Positions 1 through 8,613 of a stretch of DNA of 38,720 bases are shown one piece after another (within the stretch, counting starts at the first letter, position 1; each line of letters begins with the position of its first letter). Source of the stretch: Streptococcaceae bacterium (GTDB lineage Bacteria; Bacillota; Bacilli; Lactobacillales; Streptococcaceae); contig JAITVN010000028.1 of NCBI GenBank assembly GCA_031285775.1, forward strand, positions 1-38,720. Direction: 5' to 3'. A program made the position numbers and the translations under genes. The notes beneath the pieces are model-generated. The model made no database searches. It saw nothing but the letters and a program-made list of their open reading frames with translations, and was not told the origin of the DNA.

Positions 1-348
1 GATAAGGCTTATACACGCGCCGATCAGCTTTCAGGCGGGCAGCAGCAGCGTGTGTCATTGGCGCGTGCATTGGCTCAGGATTCAGATATCTTACTTGCCG
101 ACGAGCCTGTTTCTGCGCTTGATCCTGTCACTGCCAAGGAAGTCATGGATGATTTTAAGCGCATCAATGAAGAATTGAACAAAACCGTTTTGATAAACAT
201 TCACCATGTGGAACTCGCGCTCCAATATGCCAGCCGGATTATCGCAATCAAAAAAGGCTGCATCGTCTATGATGGCCCATCAAGCGAAGTCACTCAGGAA
301 ATTCTTGATGAGGTTTATCGCAAGGAAACAGAAGAAGTGGGTAACTAG
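1..348 (+). CDS. phnC: Phosphonate-type ABC transporter ATP-binding protein (5' truncated)
   Basis: C-terminal 115 residues of an ABC ATPase; the reading frame is open from base 1, so the gene begins outside the window and the Walker A motif is missing. Visible are the signature LSGGQQQR (bases 28-51), the Walker B stretch ILLADEP followed by a D-loop SALDP, and an H-loop histidine in INIHH. The form YTRADQLSGGQQQR is typical of PhnC-family importers of phosphonates or phosphite, which normally act with a PhnD binding protein and PhnE permeases. The stop TAG lies one base before the ATG of the first permease, so the genes are almost certainly co-transcribed. The substrate (phosphonate, phosphite or a phosphate ester) cannot be told from this part. 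Confidence 0.93.
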   Translation, partial: DKAYTRADQLSGGQQQRVSLARALAQDSDILLADEPVSALDPVTAKEVMDDFKRINEELNKTVLINIHHVELALQYASRIIAIKKGCIVYDGPSSEVTQEILDEVYRKETEEVGN

Positions 349-349
349 C

Positions 350-1162
350 ATGAAGATATTTTTTCAAGCAAAAACTTACACCTTGTCTGACGGAAAAGTC
401 GTCAGGGAAAAACGCTCTTTGGCCTGGCTTTACTGGCTGATTGTGATTGCGATTATTTATGTCTCCATTCGGCTGACAGATTTTGATTTTGTCGGCTTAG
501 CAACACGCGGTCATTCCTTTTTTGAAATGATTGCGGATATGTTTCCGCCTGATTTGAGCTATTTTTCTCATGTGGCAAAACCCTTGTTTGATACAATCAA
601 AATGAGCTTTTTAGGCTCTATTCTAGGGGCGCTGCTGGCTATTCCTTTTGCTGTGCTGGCGTCACACAATATTGTCAGAAATCGGGTCGTGAATCAAATT
701 GTCCGCATCATATTGACGATTACACGTACTTTTCCAACGCTGGTCATTGCCTTGATTGCCACACATGTCTTCGGTTTAGGTACATTTGCCGGCTTGGTGG
801 CCATCTTTATTTTCACTTTTTCCTTTGTCGGAAAACAAATGTTTGAAAACATTGAAACAGTTGACATGGGGGCTTTTGAAGCAACAGAGGCACTTGGTGT
901 GGGGAGATTTAAAGCCTTTGTGACTTCTATCATTCCCCAGGTCGCGCCTTCCTATCTGTCGACGTCATTGTTCGCCTTTGAAGGAAATGTTCGTTATTCG
1001 ACGATTCTCGGCTACGTTGGCGCAGGCGGTATTGGAACGATTCTGAACGATCGGATGGGTTTCCTTATGTACAAGGATGTCGGTGCGATTTTGCTGTCTA
1101 TTCTTGTGACGGTCATCATCATTGAATTAACCAGCACACTCATTCGTGCGAAATTGGCTTAG
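350..1162 (+). CDS. phnE: Phosphonate-type ABC transporter permease, first copy
   Basis: A 270-residue integral membrane permease of the PhnE type (binding-protein-dependent transport, BPD_transp_1 fold). About six hydrophobic segments are visible, with the conserved GALLAIPFAVLASHN turn near residue 90 and an EAA-type cytoplasmic loop (EATEALGVGRFKAF) that docks on the ATPase, followed by GYVGAGGIG. The ATG at 350 was chosen because it sits one base after the phnC stop and gives the usual family length; upstream in-frame starts would run inside phnC. A weak purine-rich site lies within the end of phnC, so translational coupling is likely. Two adjacent PhnE permeases probably form a heterodimeric channel. 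Confidence 0.93.
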   Translation: MKIFFQAKTYTLSDGKVVREKRSLAWLYWLIVIAIIYVSIRLTDFDFVGLATRGHSFFEMIADMFPPDLSYFSHVAKPLFDTIKMSFLGSILGALLAIPFAVLASHNIVRNRVVNQIVRIILTITRTFPTLVIALIATHVFGLGTFAGLVAIFIFTFSFVGKQMFENIETVDMGAFEATEALGVGRFKAFVTSIIPQVAPSYLSTSLFAFEGNVRYSTILGYVGAGGIGTILNDRMGFLMYKDVGAILLSILVTVIIIELTSTLIRAKLA

Positions 1163-1175
1163 GAAGGTTGAGAAA

Positions 1176-1994
1176 ATGACGGATACTAAAAAAACTATTC
1201 TTGACTTTTATGAAAGTCGTCCGCGCCGTATGGCGTATATCTGGCTGATTGTGGTGATCATTCTTGGTCTGTGCTGGTGGTCAAGCTCTTCTTTGAGCGG
1301 CATTCACATGACAACTCAAGGTGTGCGCATGGCGCAGTCTGTTCTGGATGGGATCATCCATCCGGATACTAAATTGTTGTTTGAAATGGGCACTCAAGGT
1401 GTCCCTTACCTGCTTCTGCAGACGCTTGCGATTGCGATACTGGGAACAATCGTAGGTGCGATCATTGCGATTCCTCTGGCCTTTTTGTCATCAGTGAATA
1501 TCATGCCGAAACCTATCGCTTACCTGTTTAGACTCTTTATCATGGCAATCCGTACCATTCCTTCTTTCGTCTATGCGCTGTTTTTTGTCGGTGTGGTCGG
1601 AATGTCACCTTCTGCAGGTGTGCTGGCGCTTGGCCTTGAGTCCATCGGCATGATTTCCAAACTCTTTATTGAATCAATTGAGGACTTAGATACAGGCATC
1701 CTGGAATCAATGGATGCGGCGGGATCAACAACTTTTCAGAAAATTCGCTTTGGTGTGCTGCCGCAGTTGATGCCTGACCTATTTTCCAATCTGCTTTATC
1801 GTTTGGATATGAATCTGCGCAATGCGTCAATCCTTGGATTGGTCGGCGCTGGCGGTATTGGTGCGCCGCTGATTTTTGCCATGAACGGGCAGATGTGGCC
1901 GAAAGTCGGTTCCATTCTAATTGCACTCTTTGTGCTGATTGTGCTGGTAGAATTGATTTCTTCACGCATTCGCAAGGTATTAACGGCTGGTTGA
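1176..1994 (+). CDS. phnE: Phosphonate-type ABC transporter permease, second copy
   Basis: A 272-residue membrane permease paralogous to the preceding one: the same order of hydrophobic segments, the turn GAIIAIPLAFLSS, the EAA-type loop ESMDAAGSTTFQKIRFG and the glycine motif GLVGAGGIGAP. The ATG at 1176 is preferred over the earlier in-frame GTG at 1146 because a good Shine-Dalgarno AGGAAGG (1161-1167), overlapping the stop of the first permease, lies 8 bases upstream. It is the last gene of the phn operon. No clear terminator follows; the next gene has its own promoter. Confidence 0.93.
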   Translation: MTDTKKTILDFYESRPRRMAYIWLIVVIILGLCWWSSSSLSGIHMTTQGVRMAQSVLDGIIHPDTKLLFEMGTQGVPYLLLQTLAIAILGTIVGAIIAIPLAFLSSVNIMPKPIAYLFRLFIMAIRTIPSFVYALFFVGVVGMSPSAGVLALGLESIGMISKLFIESIEDLDTGILESMDAAGSTTFQKIRFGVLPQLMPDLFSNLLYRLDMNLRNASILGLVGAGGIGAPLIFAMNGQMWPKVGSILIALFVLIVLVELISSRIRKVLTAG

Positions 1995-2056
1995 CCTTCT
2001 TTATTATTAAAAGTCTGATGACAAAATGTGCAATTATGGATTGTCTGTGGTGATTT

Positions 2057-2065
2057 TGTTATAAT
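2057..2065 (+). promoter_or_regulatory. Extended -10 promoter giving a leaderless start
   Basis: TGTTATAAT is a perfect extended -10 element. Only 6 bases separate its last T from the ATG at 2072, so transcription should begin at or within a base of the start codon. A TTGTCT at 2041-2046 is too close (13 bases) to be a standard -35. No Shine-Dalgarno is present between the element and the ATG. Confidence 0.65.
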
Positions 2066-2071
2066 ATTTAC

Positions 2072-2272
2072 ATGAGTAAAAAAGAGACTGAAATTACTGT
2101 TAAGGACACCCAGGACGGAACAATGCTTCAAGTTGGAAAACGAGTGATCGGCTCTGTTCACGAAGTAGACGGTGATTTTGAGGCGCGTTCCGGCGAGAAA
2201 GTGCTGGCAAGCTTTAAAAATTACGCGGATGCTGAAGAGGAAGTTATTCGTTATTACAATTTATCATTCTGA
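2072..2272 (+). CDS. DUF2969 family small protein
   Basis: A 66-residue, acidic, soluble protein. The pattern of a polar N-terminus, a central G-x-V-x-E-x-D-G-x-F/Y block and a C-terminal helix with A-D-A-E-E matches the DUF2969 family, which is widespread in Lactobacillales and has no known function. The start codon has no Shine-Dalgarno and is preceded directly by an extended -10, so it is probably read from a leaderless mRNA. It lies 9 bases before aroD and may be co-transcribed with it. Family assignment is from memory of the pattern; function unknown. Confidence 0.8.
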   Translation: MSKKETEITVKDTQDGTMLQVGKRVIGSVHEVDGDFEARSGEKVLASFKNYADAEEEVIRYYNLSF

Positions 2273-2281
2273 CAGGTCATT

Positions 2282-2962
2282 ATGCCGAAGTTTATTTGTT
2301 CATTTTTCCCAGAAAGTTTGAGCGATATTGAAAAAGCCGATTTATCGGTCTTTTCTGCTGTTGATATGATTGAGTGGCGCGCAGATGCCATGCCGGCAGA
2401 CGAAATTCTGAGAGCCGCATCGCTATTCTTTGAAAAATTCAAGAATTTTCCAGTTTTGTTTACCCTTCGCACCGTCACTGAGGGCGGGAATTTTGACCAG
2501 CCTGATTTGGTCTATCACTACATTCTGCAGCGAATATTGACTGAGTATACACCGACATTTGTAGATGTTGAAGCGCTTTCAAAGCCTGAAGTCCTTGATA
2601 AACTGCAAGCCTTTATGCCGAAACTTTGGCTTTCTTATCATAATTTTCATCAAATGCCAGATGATCTCGTCTCTATGATGGCTGATTTAGCAGAGAAGAA
2701 ACCTGCGGCTGTAAAGATTGCTGTGGAAGCGCAGCATCACCCGGAAGTCTGGCAACTGCTGTTGACTGCTGAAATATTCCGTGAAAGTTACACAACCCCA
2801 TTGATTGCAATTGCCCTAGGACCTCTGGGGAGAATAAGTCGACTAATAGAGCGTTCGCCCTGGACTTTTGTTTCTTTAGATGGCGAAGCGCCTCGTTATG
2901 GCCAGTTTACTTTAAGTGAAACGAAACAAATGTTGAGGGTTCTGAACGATGAAAAAGAATGA
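2282..2962 (+). CDS. aroD: 3-dehydroquinate dehydratase, type I
   Basis: A 226-residue class I dehydroquinase, third step of the shikimate pathway (3-dehydroquinate to 3-dehydroshikimate), cytoplasmic. The family signatures are present: EWRAD (31-35), TLRTVTEGG (61-69), the catalytic histidine in SYHNF (His120), the Schiff-base lysine in AVKIAV (Lys145), the substrate-binding ALGPLGRISR (178-187) and a C-terminal G-Q pair (207-208). Length is normal for the short Gram-positive form. The Shine-Dalgarno is weak (AGGT at 2273-2276). The 3' end overlaps aroE by 14 bases, implying coupled translation in an aroD-aroE unit. Confidence 0.95.
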   Translation: MPKFICSFFPESLSDIEKADLSVFSAVDMIEWRADAMPADEILRAASLFFEKFKNFPVLFTLRTVTEGGNFDQPDLVYHYILQRILTEYTPTFVDVEALSKPEVLDKLQAFMPKLWLSYHNFHQMPDDLVSMMADLAEKKPAAVKIAVEAQHHPEVWQLLLTAEIFRESYTTPLIAIALGPLGRISRLIERSPWTFVSLDGEAPRYGQFTLSETKQMLRVLNDEKE

Positions 2963-3836
2963 GATTGATGGACAGACGCGGATGGCAGCAGTTATCGGAA
3001 ATCCGATAAAACACAGCCTTTCACCTTTTATTCACAACATGGCTTTTGAAGAATTGAATCTGAATGCGACTTACCTGGCCTGGGAAGTTCTGGAAAGAGA
3101 TATGGTTCAAGTTCTGCACAACATTCGATCGCTGGATATGTTGGGCGTTAATATTTCTATGCCCTACAAGCAGCTGGCCATGTGGTATCCTGGGAAGCTG
3201 TCTGACTCGGCACAGTTGATAGGTGCGATTAATACTATCGTTAATGAGAAGGGCAGTTTGAAGGGCTACAATACCGATGGACTAGGCTTTTTCCGCAATC
3301 TTGATGTCAAGTACGATTTCCAGCCAGCAGACAAGAATCTTTCTGTCATCGGCGGCGGCGGAGCGGCACTTGCGATTATTGTTGAGGCGGCACGCGGTAA
3401 GGCAAATAAGATACAGGTTTTCGCAAGAAGAAGCAGATCCTTTGCGCCGCTCAAGAAAAAACTGGAAACGATTGCTGAGCTGACAAAAAGCGACATTCAG
3501 CTTTTTGACTTGTATCAGCTGGAAAATATGCGGCAATGCCTGAAAGCCTCAGATTTGCTGGTTAATGCCAGTTCTGTCGGAATGGATGGCCTATCATCGC
3601 CAGTTCCAACGACTGGAGCTCTGGTGCTTCCGCAAGGACTGTTGGTGGCAGATGTGATTTATAAATGTCTGCAGACGCCTTTTCTCAAATGGGCCGAAAC
3701 TCAAGGCGCAAAAACAGAAAATGGGCTGGGCATGCTGCTTTATCAGGCTGCTGAGAGCTTTAAACTTTGGACAGGTAAGCGAATGCCTGTTGATCTGATC
3801 GAAAAGAAATTAAAACAAAAACTCTATGATGTTTAA
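2949..3836 (+). CDS. aroE: Shikimate dehydrogenase (NADP+)
   Basis: A 295-residue shikimate dehydrogenase, reducing 3-dehydroshikimate to shikimate in the aromatic amino acid pathway. Substrate-binding residues are in SLSP (23-26), the catalytic lysine is in NISMPYK (Lys74), followed by GAINT (92-96), the aspartate of GYNTDG (Asp110) and the Rossmann glycine loop VIGGGGAA (133-140). The C-terminal GMLLYQAAESFKLWTG is conserved in the family. The start overlaps the end of aroD and the end overlaps the next gene by 11 bases, so all three are translationally linked. Confidence 0.95.
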   Translation: MKKNEIDGQTRMAAVIGNPIKHSLSPFIHNMAFEELNLNATYLAWEVLERDMVQVLHNIRSLDMLGVNISMPYKQLAMWYPGKLSDSAQLIGAINTIVNEKGSLKGYNTDGLGFFRNLDVKYDFQPADKNLSVIGGGGAALAIIVEAARGKANKIQVFARRSRSFAPLKKKLETIAELTKSDIQLFDLYQLENMRQCLKASDLLVNASSVGMDGLSSPVPTTGALVLPQGLLVADVIYKCLQTPFLKWAETQGAKTENGLGMLLYQAAESFKLWTGKRMPVDLIEKKLKQKLYDV

Positions 3837-4506
3837 AGAACACAAAATTCAGCTCATCCACGGGCTTTTCATTATCTATAGCCTGTTTGCCTTGGGCTGC
3901 TTTTTCATTTTTAATCAGGGTGATTTGTTCAATTTGTCCAAATATGAATACATTCCGCTACTGATGATTTGGAACATCTTTCTGGCCTTCATCGCTTTTG
4001 ATGCTGTTCAGCTTCATCTCTGGAGCGGTCATTGGGTGATCAAATGTCTGTCTGCTGTCATTGCCTTTCTGTTTTATCCTAACAGTTATTACATGGTGAC
4101 GGATGCCAAACACATTGGCGACTGGTTTCCAAATCCTGCCTTGATGGACTTTGCGCAGATAGATTCGCAAAAGTTATGCTATTTTATTTTACTGATGGCA
4201 GGTGTCTTCTTCGGTGTTTTTCTGGGGTTTGAGACAATTATGCCGATTTTGCGCAGGTACTTTGTTTCTTATCTTTCAAAATCTGCCTTCGTTTTGATCA
4301 TGTCTTTTCTAAGCGCGGTCGCTATCTATGCGGGAAGAGTGTCCTCTGAACGCATCAATTCATGGGACGTCTTCTATCGGCCGATATACACCTTGGGCAA
4401 GTTGTTTGCAGTCGTTCAGCCGAGCAATTTCAGCTTCTTAATGCTCTTCACACTCTTTCAGCTGTTCATTATCGGGCTCGGCTTTGCTATAGCATGGAGA
4501 AATTAA
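3826..4506 (+). CDS. DUF1361 integral membrane protein
   Basis: A 226-residue protein with about six hydrophobic segments. The central motif FYPNSYYMVTDAKH (around residues 85-98) matches the F-x-PN-x-x-Y-x-x-TD-x-x-H core of the DUF1361 family, uncharacterised multi-pass membrane proteins common in lactic acid bacteria. Two consecutive ATGs (3826, 3829) both overlap the aroE stop; either could be used by coupled translation. Its place between aroE and aroB is probably operon hitch-hiking; no catalytic role in aromatic synthesis is suggested. Function unknown. Confidence 0.8.
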   Translation: MMFKEHKIQLIHGLFIIYSLFALGCFFIFNQGDLFNLSKYEYIPLLMIWNIFLAFIAFDAVQLHLWSGHWVIKCLSAVIAFLFYPNSYYMVTDAKHIGDWFPNPALMDFAQIDSQKLCYFILLMAGVFFGVFLGFETIMPILRRYFVSYLSKSAFVLIMSFLSAVAIYAGRVSSERINSWDVFYRPIYTLGKLFAVVQPSNFSFLMLFTLFQLFIIGLGFAIAWRN

Positions 4507-4534
4507 GCGGTGTGATTTATCAAAGGAGAATTAT

Positions 4535-5203
4535 ATGATAGATACAGCTTCAATTTTCGGTTTTTTTGACAAAATAAATGTTTTGTTCAAGACATTTGCG
4601 CAGACACCGTCTACTCACATTTGGATTTATATTGTTTTAGGACTGCTCATCTTTGTTGAGACAGGACTTGTTATTTTTCCATTTCTACCAGGAGATTCTG
4701 TTCTTTTTTTTGTTGGCGGTCTGGCCGCTTTATCCAATGGCAAGTTGAATATTATACTCTTGATTGTCTTAATGGGTCTTATCGCTTTTTTAGCAAATCT
4801 GGTCAACTATGAAATCGGGCGTCGATTCGGCATTGTGATTCCGAAAGTGAAGTGGATCAGCCGAATTTTAAAAGCGGAATATTTAGACGAAGCGCACAAA
4901 TTCTTTGAAAAATATGGTGCTTGGGCAATTTTTCTTGGCCGCTTTATGCCGATAATCCGTACCATTGTACCTTTTGTAGCAGGTACAGGAAAAATGCCGC
5001 AGAAGAAGTTTATCCTATTTAATCTCTTAGGCGGCTTCTCATGGGTCATTGTTGCTCTGGGCGCCGGCTTTGCCTTTGGGACAAATGCTTGGGTGCAAGG
5101 ACATTTTGAAATCATCATGATTGCGATTGTTGTGATTTCTCTTCTTCCTGCGCTGATTGGCGGTTTCTCAGGCTATATGAAAAACAAGAGGGCGCGCGCA
5201 TGA
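4535..5203 (+). CDS. DedA family membrane protein
   Basis: A 222-residue DedA/SNARE-associated (VTT domain) membrane protein. The family features are present: an early E-T-G...FPFLPGD segment (around residues 43-56) and the re-entrant motif [18 protein letters not shown] (around 129-146). DedA proteins are linked to undecaprenyl-phosphate or phospholipid recycling across the membrane and to envelope stress. A strong Shine-Dalgarno (AAAGGAG, 4522-4528) precedes the ATG. The stop overlaps the aroB start by four bases (ATGA), so the two genes are coupled. The specific lipid substrate cannot be inferred. Confidence 0.9.
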   Translation: MIDTASIFGFFDKINVLFKTFAQTPSTHIWIYIVLGLLIFVETGLVIFPFLPGDSVLFFVGGLAALSNGKLNIILLIVLMGLIAFLANLVNYEIGRRFGIVIPKVKWISRILKAEYLDEAHKFFEKYGAWAIFLGRFMPIIRTIVPFVAGTGKMPQKKFILFNLLGGFSWVIVALGAGFAFGTNAWVQGHFEIIMIAIVVISLLPALIGGFSGYMKNKRARA

Positions 5204-6267
5204 AATTGAGAGTAGATTTAGCAGGAAAGTCACATTCTTATGATGTGCTGATTGAGCGCGGATTGCTTGGATCTGTGGGAAAATGGGTCTCTAGCCTTTG
5301 GGCAGCTCAGAAAATTGCTGTAATTTCGGATGACTTAACCGCCTCTTTTTATGCTGAAAAAGTCATGTCGAATTTAGACAAAGCGGGATTTGATGCCTCG
5401 CTTTTTATCTTTCCTTCTGGAGAAACTTCCAAATCCATAGCAACTGCTGAGGCGGCTTGGAACTTTTGTGCTGCGCAGGCTTTGACCCGCTCAGACGGAA
5501 TCATTGGACTGGGCGGCGGCGTTGTTGGTGATCTGGCAGGATTTGTAGCCTCAACTTATCTGCGGGGGATTCATTTCCTGCAGATTGCAACATCATTAAC
5601 GGCTCAAGTAGACAGCTCAATCGGCGGAAAAACTGGACTGAATGCTGCAGCGGCTAAAAATATGATCGGCAGCTTTGCTCAGCCTGATGGCGTTCTGATA
5701 GATCCTGATGTATTAGCAACACTGGATGAGAGGTGTTTGCGCGAAGGCATGGGCGAGGTAATCAAGTGTGCCCTGATTGCGGACGCTGAGCTTTGGGATA
5801 AATTGGACAAGATGTCAGGAAACGATATTCTTGACAATGCAGACGATCTGATTGCTTATGCTGTGAACGTGAAGCGCAAACTTGTCATGGAAGATGAATT
5901 TGATAATGGTTCGCGTTTGCTGCTGAATTTTGGACATACGATCGGCCATGCACTTGAGGCAACTGCAGGTTTTGGTGAACTCATGCACGGCGAGGCTGTC
6001 AGTATCGGCATGGTTCAAATGACGCGAGCAGCAGAAAATAAAGGTCTCGTAAAAAAAGGCTTGACGGATAAAATTTCTGACATGCTGCATAAATTTGGAC
6101 TCCCTGTCTCATATGAACCATGGGAACCTGGAAAAATTTACCAGAGCCTGATGCATGATAAAAAGCTGCGCGGGAAAACGATTCAGACAATTCTCGTGAC
6201 AGAAATCGGAAAAGCTGAAATACATCCGATTGAGCTGAATGAAATGATGGATTACTTGAAAAAATAA
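5200..6267 (+). CDS. aroB: 3-dehydroquinate synthase
   Basis: A 355-residue NAD- and metal-dependent synthase converting DAHP to 3-dehydroquinate, second step of the shikimate pathway. Visible: the NAD-binding [17 protein letters not shown] (103-119), [19 protein letters not shown] (128-146), the metal-ligand glutamate in GMGEVIK (Glu186), and two ligand histidines in [11 protein letters not shown] (His246) and [10 protein letters not shown] (His263). Length is typical. The start overlaps the dedA stop (ATGA), indicating translational coupling. No terminator is visible before the next gene, 28 bases downstream. Confidence 0.96.
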   Translation: MKLRVDLAGKSHSYDVLIERGLLGSVGKWVSSLWAAQKIAVISDDLTASFYAEKVMSNLDKAGFDASLFIFPSGETSKSIATAEAAWNFCAAQALTRSDGIIGLGGGVVGDLAGFVASTYLRGIHFLQIATSLTAQVDSSIGGKTGLNAAAAKNMIGSFAQPDGVLIDPDVLATLDERCLREGMGEVIKCALIADAELWDKLDKMSGNDILDNADDLIAYAVNVKRKLVMEDEFDNGSRLLLNFGHTIGHALEATAGFGELMHGEAVSIGMVQMTRAAENKGLVKKGLTDKISDMLHKFGLPVSYEPWEPGKIYQSLMHDKKLRGKTIQTILVTEIGKAEIHPIELNEMMDYLKK

Positions 6268-6295
6268 TCTTAATGGAAACCATGAGTGTGATAAG

Positions 6296-7231
6296 ATGTT
6301 GATATACATAGGATTAGCCTTGATTGCCGGCTTTGCCTTATCCAATCAGGGCCCGATAAATTCCAGTCTGAAATATAGGATTAATTCAGCACTTTGGTCT
6401 GCTGTGACGTCACAAACTGTTGGCGTGCTGTTGCTGGCGATTTTCACCTTGTCAATGAGCTTGGGACTTTTTATGCCCCTCTCATTTGTCATGACACATC
6501 CTTGGTGGATTTGGATCGGCTGTTTCATTGGTCCTATTTACATGACCTTTAATATTTACCTCTTTCAGAAGCTGGGTTCGGTTCAGGCTGTGATTCTACC
6601 GATTCTTGGACAAGTTATTATGGGTGTCCTGATTGATAGTTTTGGATGGTTTGATCAAGCGAAGCTCCCGATTTCTGGAATACGAATGATTGGGATTCTC
6701 GTGAGTGTGCTGGGGATTCTGATCGTGGTGGTGCTGCCCAATCACCAGAAAAATGCGACAAAGACCGCAAGCACTCATCCTGCTAAAATTCTGCTGTTTT
6801 GGCGGATATTAGGAATTTTCACAGGTATACTCATCGCTACCCAGCAGGCAGTAAATAGTCATTTGGGAATGCTTGTCGGAAGTTCAGTGAAAGCTGGCTT
6901 TTTGTCATTTTTCTTGGGTTTGCTGCTGATCTTCTGTGTCTGTCTCGCAATTGAAAGGAAATTTCCAAAAAAATCGAGCTTTCGGCAAGTTAAGCCATGG
7001 AATTTCTTAGGCGGCCTTTGCGGCGCTGTTTTTGTGGTTGCCGTCATCATTGCAGTTCCTAAAATCGGGACTGGACTGAATATTCTACTGACTCTGGTGG
7101 GACAGATGATCGGCTCGTTACTGATTCAGCAGTTCGGCTGGTGGAAATCCCCTAAAGAAAAAGTAAATCGCGAACAAATTTTGGGCGTCGTTGTCATGAT
7201 ATTTGGTATAATTTGTATAAAGTTTATGTAA
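6296..7231 (+). CDS. DUF606 (YdcZ-type) DMT-superfamily transporter
   Basis: A 311-residue protein with about ten hydrophobic segments arranged as two homologous halves: each has a G-x-x-x-x-Q-Q/N-P/S-N-S-x-L region (ALSNQGPINSSL near residue 15; ATQQAVNSHLG near 180) and a later GQ-M-G-x-L-I-D/Q-x-F-G-W. This tandem DUF606 layout is known in DMT-superfamily membrane proteins of unknown substrate. No good Shine-Dalgarno precedes the ATG. A seven-codon reading frame (6282-6302) with a GGAAAC upstream ends with its stop codon overlapping this start, so translation may be coupled to it; that is speculative. Confidence 0.82.
   Translation: MLIYIGLALIAGFALSNQGPINSSLKYRINSALWSAVTSQTVGVLLLAIFTLSMSLGLFMPLSFVMTHPWWIWIGCFIGPIYMTFNIYLFQKLGSVQAVILPILGQVIMGVLIDSFGWFDQAKLPISGIRMIGILVSVLGILIVVVLPNHQKNATKTASTHPAKILLFWRILGIFTGILIATQQAVNSHLGMLVGSSVKAGFLSFFLGLLLIFCVCLAIERKFPKKSSFRQVKPWNFLGGLCGAVFVVAVIIAVPKIGTGLNILLTLVGQMIGSLLIQQFGWWKSPKEKVNREQILGVVVMIFGIICIKFM
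7204..7212 (+). promoter_or_regulatory. Extended -10 promoter for the Nudix gene
   Basis: TGGTATAAT lies inside the last codons of the DUF606 gene, about 43 bases before the Nudix ATG. No good -35 is seen at 16-18 bases. It would give a leader of about 36 bases containing the GGGAGG ribosome binding site. Confidence 0.5.
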
Positions 7232-7254
7232 AACAATGTCTTGTGGGAGGGCGC

Positions 7255-8181
7255 ATGGATTATATTTCTTGGATTCGTTCCAAAGTCGGTCATGACAAAG
7301 TCTTTATGAATTTTGCTGTTGCCATGATTCGCAATGGCAAAGGTGAAGTGCTGATGCAGCAGCGTGGGGATTCAGGTCTCTGGGGATTTCCTGGCGGCTG
7401 TATTGAGCTGGGTGAGACTTTTGAGGAGGCGCTGCGTCGCGAAGTCTACGAGGAGACAAGGATTCGTGAGCTTGAAATCATTCATCAGCTGGGCAGCTAC
7501 AATCGTCCCGAATTTGTCTATCCGAATGGTGATGTGGCGCAGTGTATCGATGTGGTTTATATCTGTGACTTGCATGAGACAGTGGATTTGAGCTACCGTG
7601 ACTCGGAAACGATGGATCTGCGTTGGGTGGATTTGTCACATCTGGATGTAGCACTTTTTAATCCAGATTTTGACCGCACAATAAAAGATTATTTGGACTG
7701 GACAGGTCCGAAGAGCCAGGAAGATTATATCGGCTGGATCCGAAGTAAGGTGGGACATGACAAGATTATGCTGCCCAGTGTGGTGGCGCTGATTCGCAAT
7801 GACAAAGGTGAAGTTCTCATGCAGAAGCGAGGAGACTCTGGCCTATGGGGGCTTATCAGCGGATGTATGGAGATGGGAGAAAGTTTTGAGACGGCCTTGC
7901 GCCGTGAGATCTTTGAAGAGACTGGGGCACAAAATGTACGGATTGTCCAGCAACTGGGGATTTACAACTGGTACGATTCTCCGCAGCATTTTCCGAATGG
8001 CGATGTGGCGCAGTTCATCGACACTTGCTACGTATGCGAGTTGACCGAAGCAATCGACTTGTCCTATCGGGATGAAGCTGGGGAAACTTTAGAGTTGCGC
8101 TGGGTTGGTTTATCAACATTAGAACTGCCTTTGTTCAATAAAAATTTAACAAAAGTGATAGAGGATTATCTGGAATTATGA
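7255..8181 (+). CDS. Tandem Nudix hydrolase (two fused Nudix domains)
   Basis: A 308-residue protein made of two head-to-tail copies of one Nudix domain. Copy 1 starts DYISWIRSKVGHDK and copy 2 starts DYIGWIRSKVGHDK (residues 157-170). Each copy has a Nudix box, at 48-70 and 203-225, with the R-E-x-x-E-E catalytic core intact. Copy 1 keeps the usual GFPGG before the box but has Arg where the box normally has Gly (EETRI). Copy 2 has a normal box end (EETGA) but GLISGC in place of GFPGG. Both domains should bind Mg2+ and hydrolyse a nucleoside diphosphate derivative of unknown identity. The ATG at 7255 follows a GGGAGGG site by 4-5 bases; the frame is open further upstream. The stop overlaps the next start (ATGA). 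Confidence 0.9.
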   Translation: MDYISWIRSKVGHDKVFMNFAVAMIRNGKGEVLMQQRGDSGLWGFPGGCIELGETFEEALRREVYEETRIRELEIIHQLGSYNRPEFVYPNGDVAQCIDVVYICDLHETVDLSYRDSETMDLRWVDLSHLDVALFNPDFDRTIKDYLDWTGPKSQEDYIGWIRSKVGHDKIMLPSVVALIRNDKGEVLMQKRGDSGLWGLISGCMEMGESFETALRREIFEETGAQNVRIVQQLGIYNWYDSPQHFPNGDVAQFIDTCYVCELTEAIDLSYRDEAGETLELRWVGLSTLELPLFNKNLTKVIEDYLEL

Positions 8182-8594
8182 ATCTATTCCAAAACCTAGA
8201 CGGGACTTTGATCGACAGCTACAATGCTTTTTCAAACTGGTTGGATGGCAGCTTATCTGAAAAATTACCTGACGAAATCATGGCAGTCAATTTTAACTTA
8301 TATGAAAGCTGTGAAAATGAGTACTGCATTGAATTTGTAGGCTGTAGTAGATTTGATGCTCAAGATGATGATTGGGCTTGCGATGAAGTATTTGCGACTA
8401 GAGAACATCCATATTTACTTTCTTCTGTGGCTGATGATGTTAAGTGGGAAGAAGTGCTAGCTCTGGCTGTTTCATTGATAATGAGCTACTTGAGTAAGGG
8501 GAGATTTTCAGGAAAACTAAAAAAATATAAAGCCCTAGCTATTGGCTTTGTTGATGGCGATCTTGAAATACTTTATTCGAATATACATTTTTGA
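8178..8594 (+). CDS. Chimeric protein: HAD-derived N-terminus on an immunity-like domain
   Basis: A 138-residue acidic protein. The first 15-18 residues (MNLFQNLDGTLIDSY) copy the start of the HAD phosphatase 436 bases downstream (MNFIWDLDGTLIDSY); 39 of the first 54 bases agree. The nucleophile Asp of the DxDGT motif is Asn here and no other HAD motif follows, so it cannot be a phosphatase. The remainder, with FNLYE, IEFVG, DDDWACDEVF and GFVDGDLEILY, resembles small proteins met as immunity partners of polymorphic toxins; that assignment is from pattern memory and uncertain. Composition looks richer in A+T than its neighbours. The ATG overlaps the Nudix stop, so the gene borrows its neighbour's expression. 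No toxin gene is seen nearby. Confidence 0.7.
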   Translation: MNLFQNLDGTLIDSYNAFSNWLDGSLSEKLPDEIMAVNFNLYESCENEYCIEFVGCSRFDAQDDDWACDEVFATREHPYLLSSVADDVKWEEVLALAVSLIMSYLSKGRFSGKLKKYKALAIGFVDGDLEILYSNIHF

Positions 8595-8613
8595 TTAAGG
8601 TGGAGATGAACTA

